The notes under the pieces are model-generated. The model was given only the letters and a program-made list of their open reading frames with translations, did no database searches and was not told the origin of the DNA. The translations under genes and the position numbers were made by a program. This document shows positions 6,190-6,380 of a DNA stretch of 6,380 bases, one piece after another; positions within the stretch are counted from its first letter, which is position 1, and the number at the start of each line of letters is the position of its first letter. Origin of the DNA: JANMMJ01 sp031373255 (GTDB lineage Bacteria > Pseudomonadota > Alphaproteobacteria > Rhizobiales > Aestuariivirgaceae); assembly GCA_031373255.1 (NCBI GenBank), contig JANMMJ010000043.1:1-6380 (forward strand). The letters run 5' to 3'.

Positions 6190-6380
6190 CTATAGAAGGA
6201 ATTTTGCCGGCACATGGACTGGGCGAACGTCATCGAGAGAAATCAGGCGGCGCACCGCCGATTCCGTGGGTAGCAACATGCGCGACACCGCGCGGTAGAG
6301 AGACGGTGGAAGCAACGCCACCATGCCACCTGTTCCCATTTCCACCATGGCAATGAGCATCGCGACGATGCGGGTGAGTG
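6190..6380 (-). CDS. Partial conserved hypothetical protein, likely inverted segment
   Basis: The minus frame entering from the right edge reads LTRIVAMLIAMVEMG, then LLPPSLYRAVSRMLLPTESAV and RRLI, then SLDDVRPVHVPAKFLL and a TAG at 6192-6190: 62 codons plus stop. The first 46 residues match my memory of an uncharacterised alphaproteobacterial family (RIVAxLxAM, then LPRxLYRAVLRLLRPAESAVRRLI). After RRLI the resemblance ends, because those codons are simply the complement of the plus-strand start MDWANVIERN. The family normally continues well beyond RRLI, so this copy is truncated. The natural N-terminus should be MDW..VIERNxAA, found on the plus strand at 6214 rather than upstream of this frame. 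If an intact start lies beyond the window, it would instead be a short divergent homologue. Function unknown; the first part may be a membrane-associated helix. Confidence 0.6.
   Translation of the reverse strand, partial: LTRIVAMLIAMVEMGTGGMVALLPPSLYRAVSRMLLPTESAVRRLISLDDVRPVHVPAKFLL
6214..6273 (+). pseudogene. 5' fragment of an inverted gene (19 codons before stop)
   Basis: The plus strand starts ATG at 6214 and reads MDWANVIERNQAA, then HRRFRG and TAG at 6271-6273. From memory, MDW-x-x-VIERN-x-(E/A)AL-x-RI(V/L)A is the N-terminus of an uncharacterised alphaproteobacterial protein family. Here the next expected residues (LTRIVAML) are encoded on the opposite strand at the right edge. The fragment therefore looks like the start of a gene whose interior has been flipped. 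It carries the upstream LexA box and a possible -35. Ribosome site AAGGA (6196-6200) is 13 bases away, longer than usual. A chance short frame is the alternative. Confidence 0.5.
6241..6251 (+). repeat. Left arm of predicted inversion repeat
   Basis: AATCAGGCGGC encodes NQA plus part of the next codon in the plus-strand gene start. Its complement GCCGCCTGATT is expected at 6380-6390; only the first G (6380) is visible. The left arm also overlaps a local imperfect hairpin, GGCGG-CGCA-CCGCC (6247-6260), flanked by AATC and GATT. Such a fold could itself have promoted the rearrangement during replication. Confidence 0.45.

Noticed and set aside
6165..6356. 63-codon plus frame starting inside the LexA box
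   Set aside because: Starts within the operator, lacks a ribosome site, and runs antisense to the conserved minus frame; low-complexity Pro/Arg-rich product.

Overview
The window is GC-rich chromosomal DNA that looks alphaproteobacterial, most likely Hyphomicrobiales (Rhizobiales). This is inferred from three signals: an EcfG-type general stress promoter (GGAAC-N16-CGTT), an alphaproteobacterial LexA box (GTTC-N7-GTTC), and intergenic palindromes of the type scattered through rhizobial genomes. No rRNA, tRNA, CRISPR array or recognisable transposase was seen.

Layout. Positions 1-1010 (minus) hold most of a membrane-bound GGDEF diguanylate cyclase whose C-terminus lies off the left edge. A 264-base divergent gap follows, with a perfect 12-bp palindrome. 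Positions 1275-4030 (plus) hold a metabolic cluster: a short-chain dehydrogenase (SDR) with an unusual active site, a YbjJ-like major facilitator transporter, and a canonical NAD-type SDR. The last two are tightly coupled, with a 10-base gap carrying a ribosome binding site. Positions 4082-5071 hold an AT-richer gene of unknown function (HEAT-like N-terminal region, two CxxC pairs) that looks acquired. Positions 5189-5647 encode a GNAT acetyltransferase. An EcfG-type promoter then precedes a 76-residue hydrophilic protein of a family usually named 'plasmid stabilization protein' but better read here as a general stress protein. Positions 5947-6189 contain a mosaic palindromic repeat.

The most interesting place is the right edge (6158-6380). 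A LexA box and possible -35 element lead into a plus-strand start (MDWANVIERNQAA) that stops after 19 codons. Immediately after it, the minus strand encodes what appears to be the rest of the same protein in opposite orientation (LTRIVAMLIAM ... ESAVRRLI). Flipping 6252-6379 between an 11-bp inverted repeat joins the two parts in frame. The right arm of that repeat is predicted to lie just beyond the window. This suggests a roughly 128-bp inversion that switches off, or reversibly switches, a putatively SOS-controlled gene.

The central cluster probably imports or exports a small polyol, sugar or related alcohol and oxidises or reduces it; the substrate cannot be read from sequence. The stress promoter, the LexA box and the diguanylate cyclase are independent regulatory inputs, and I see no direct link between them.
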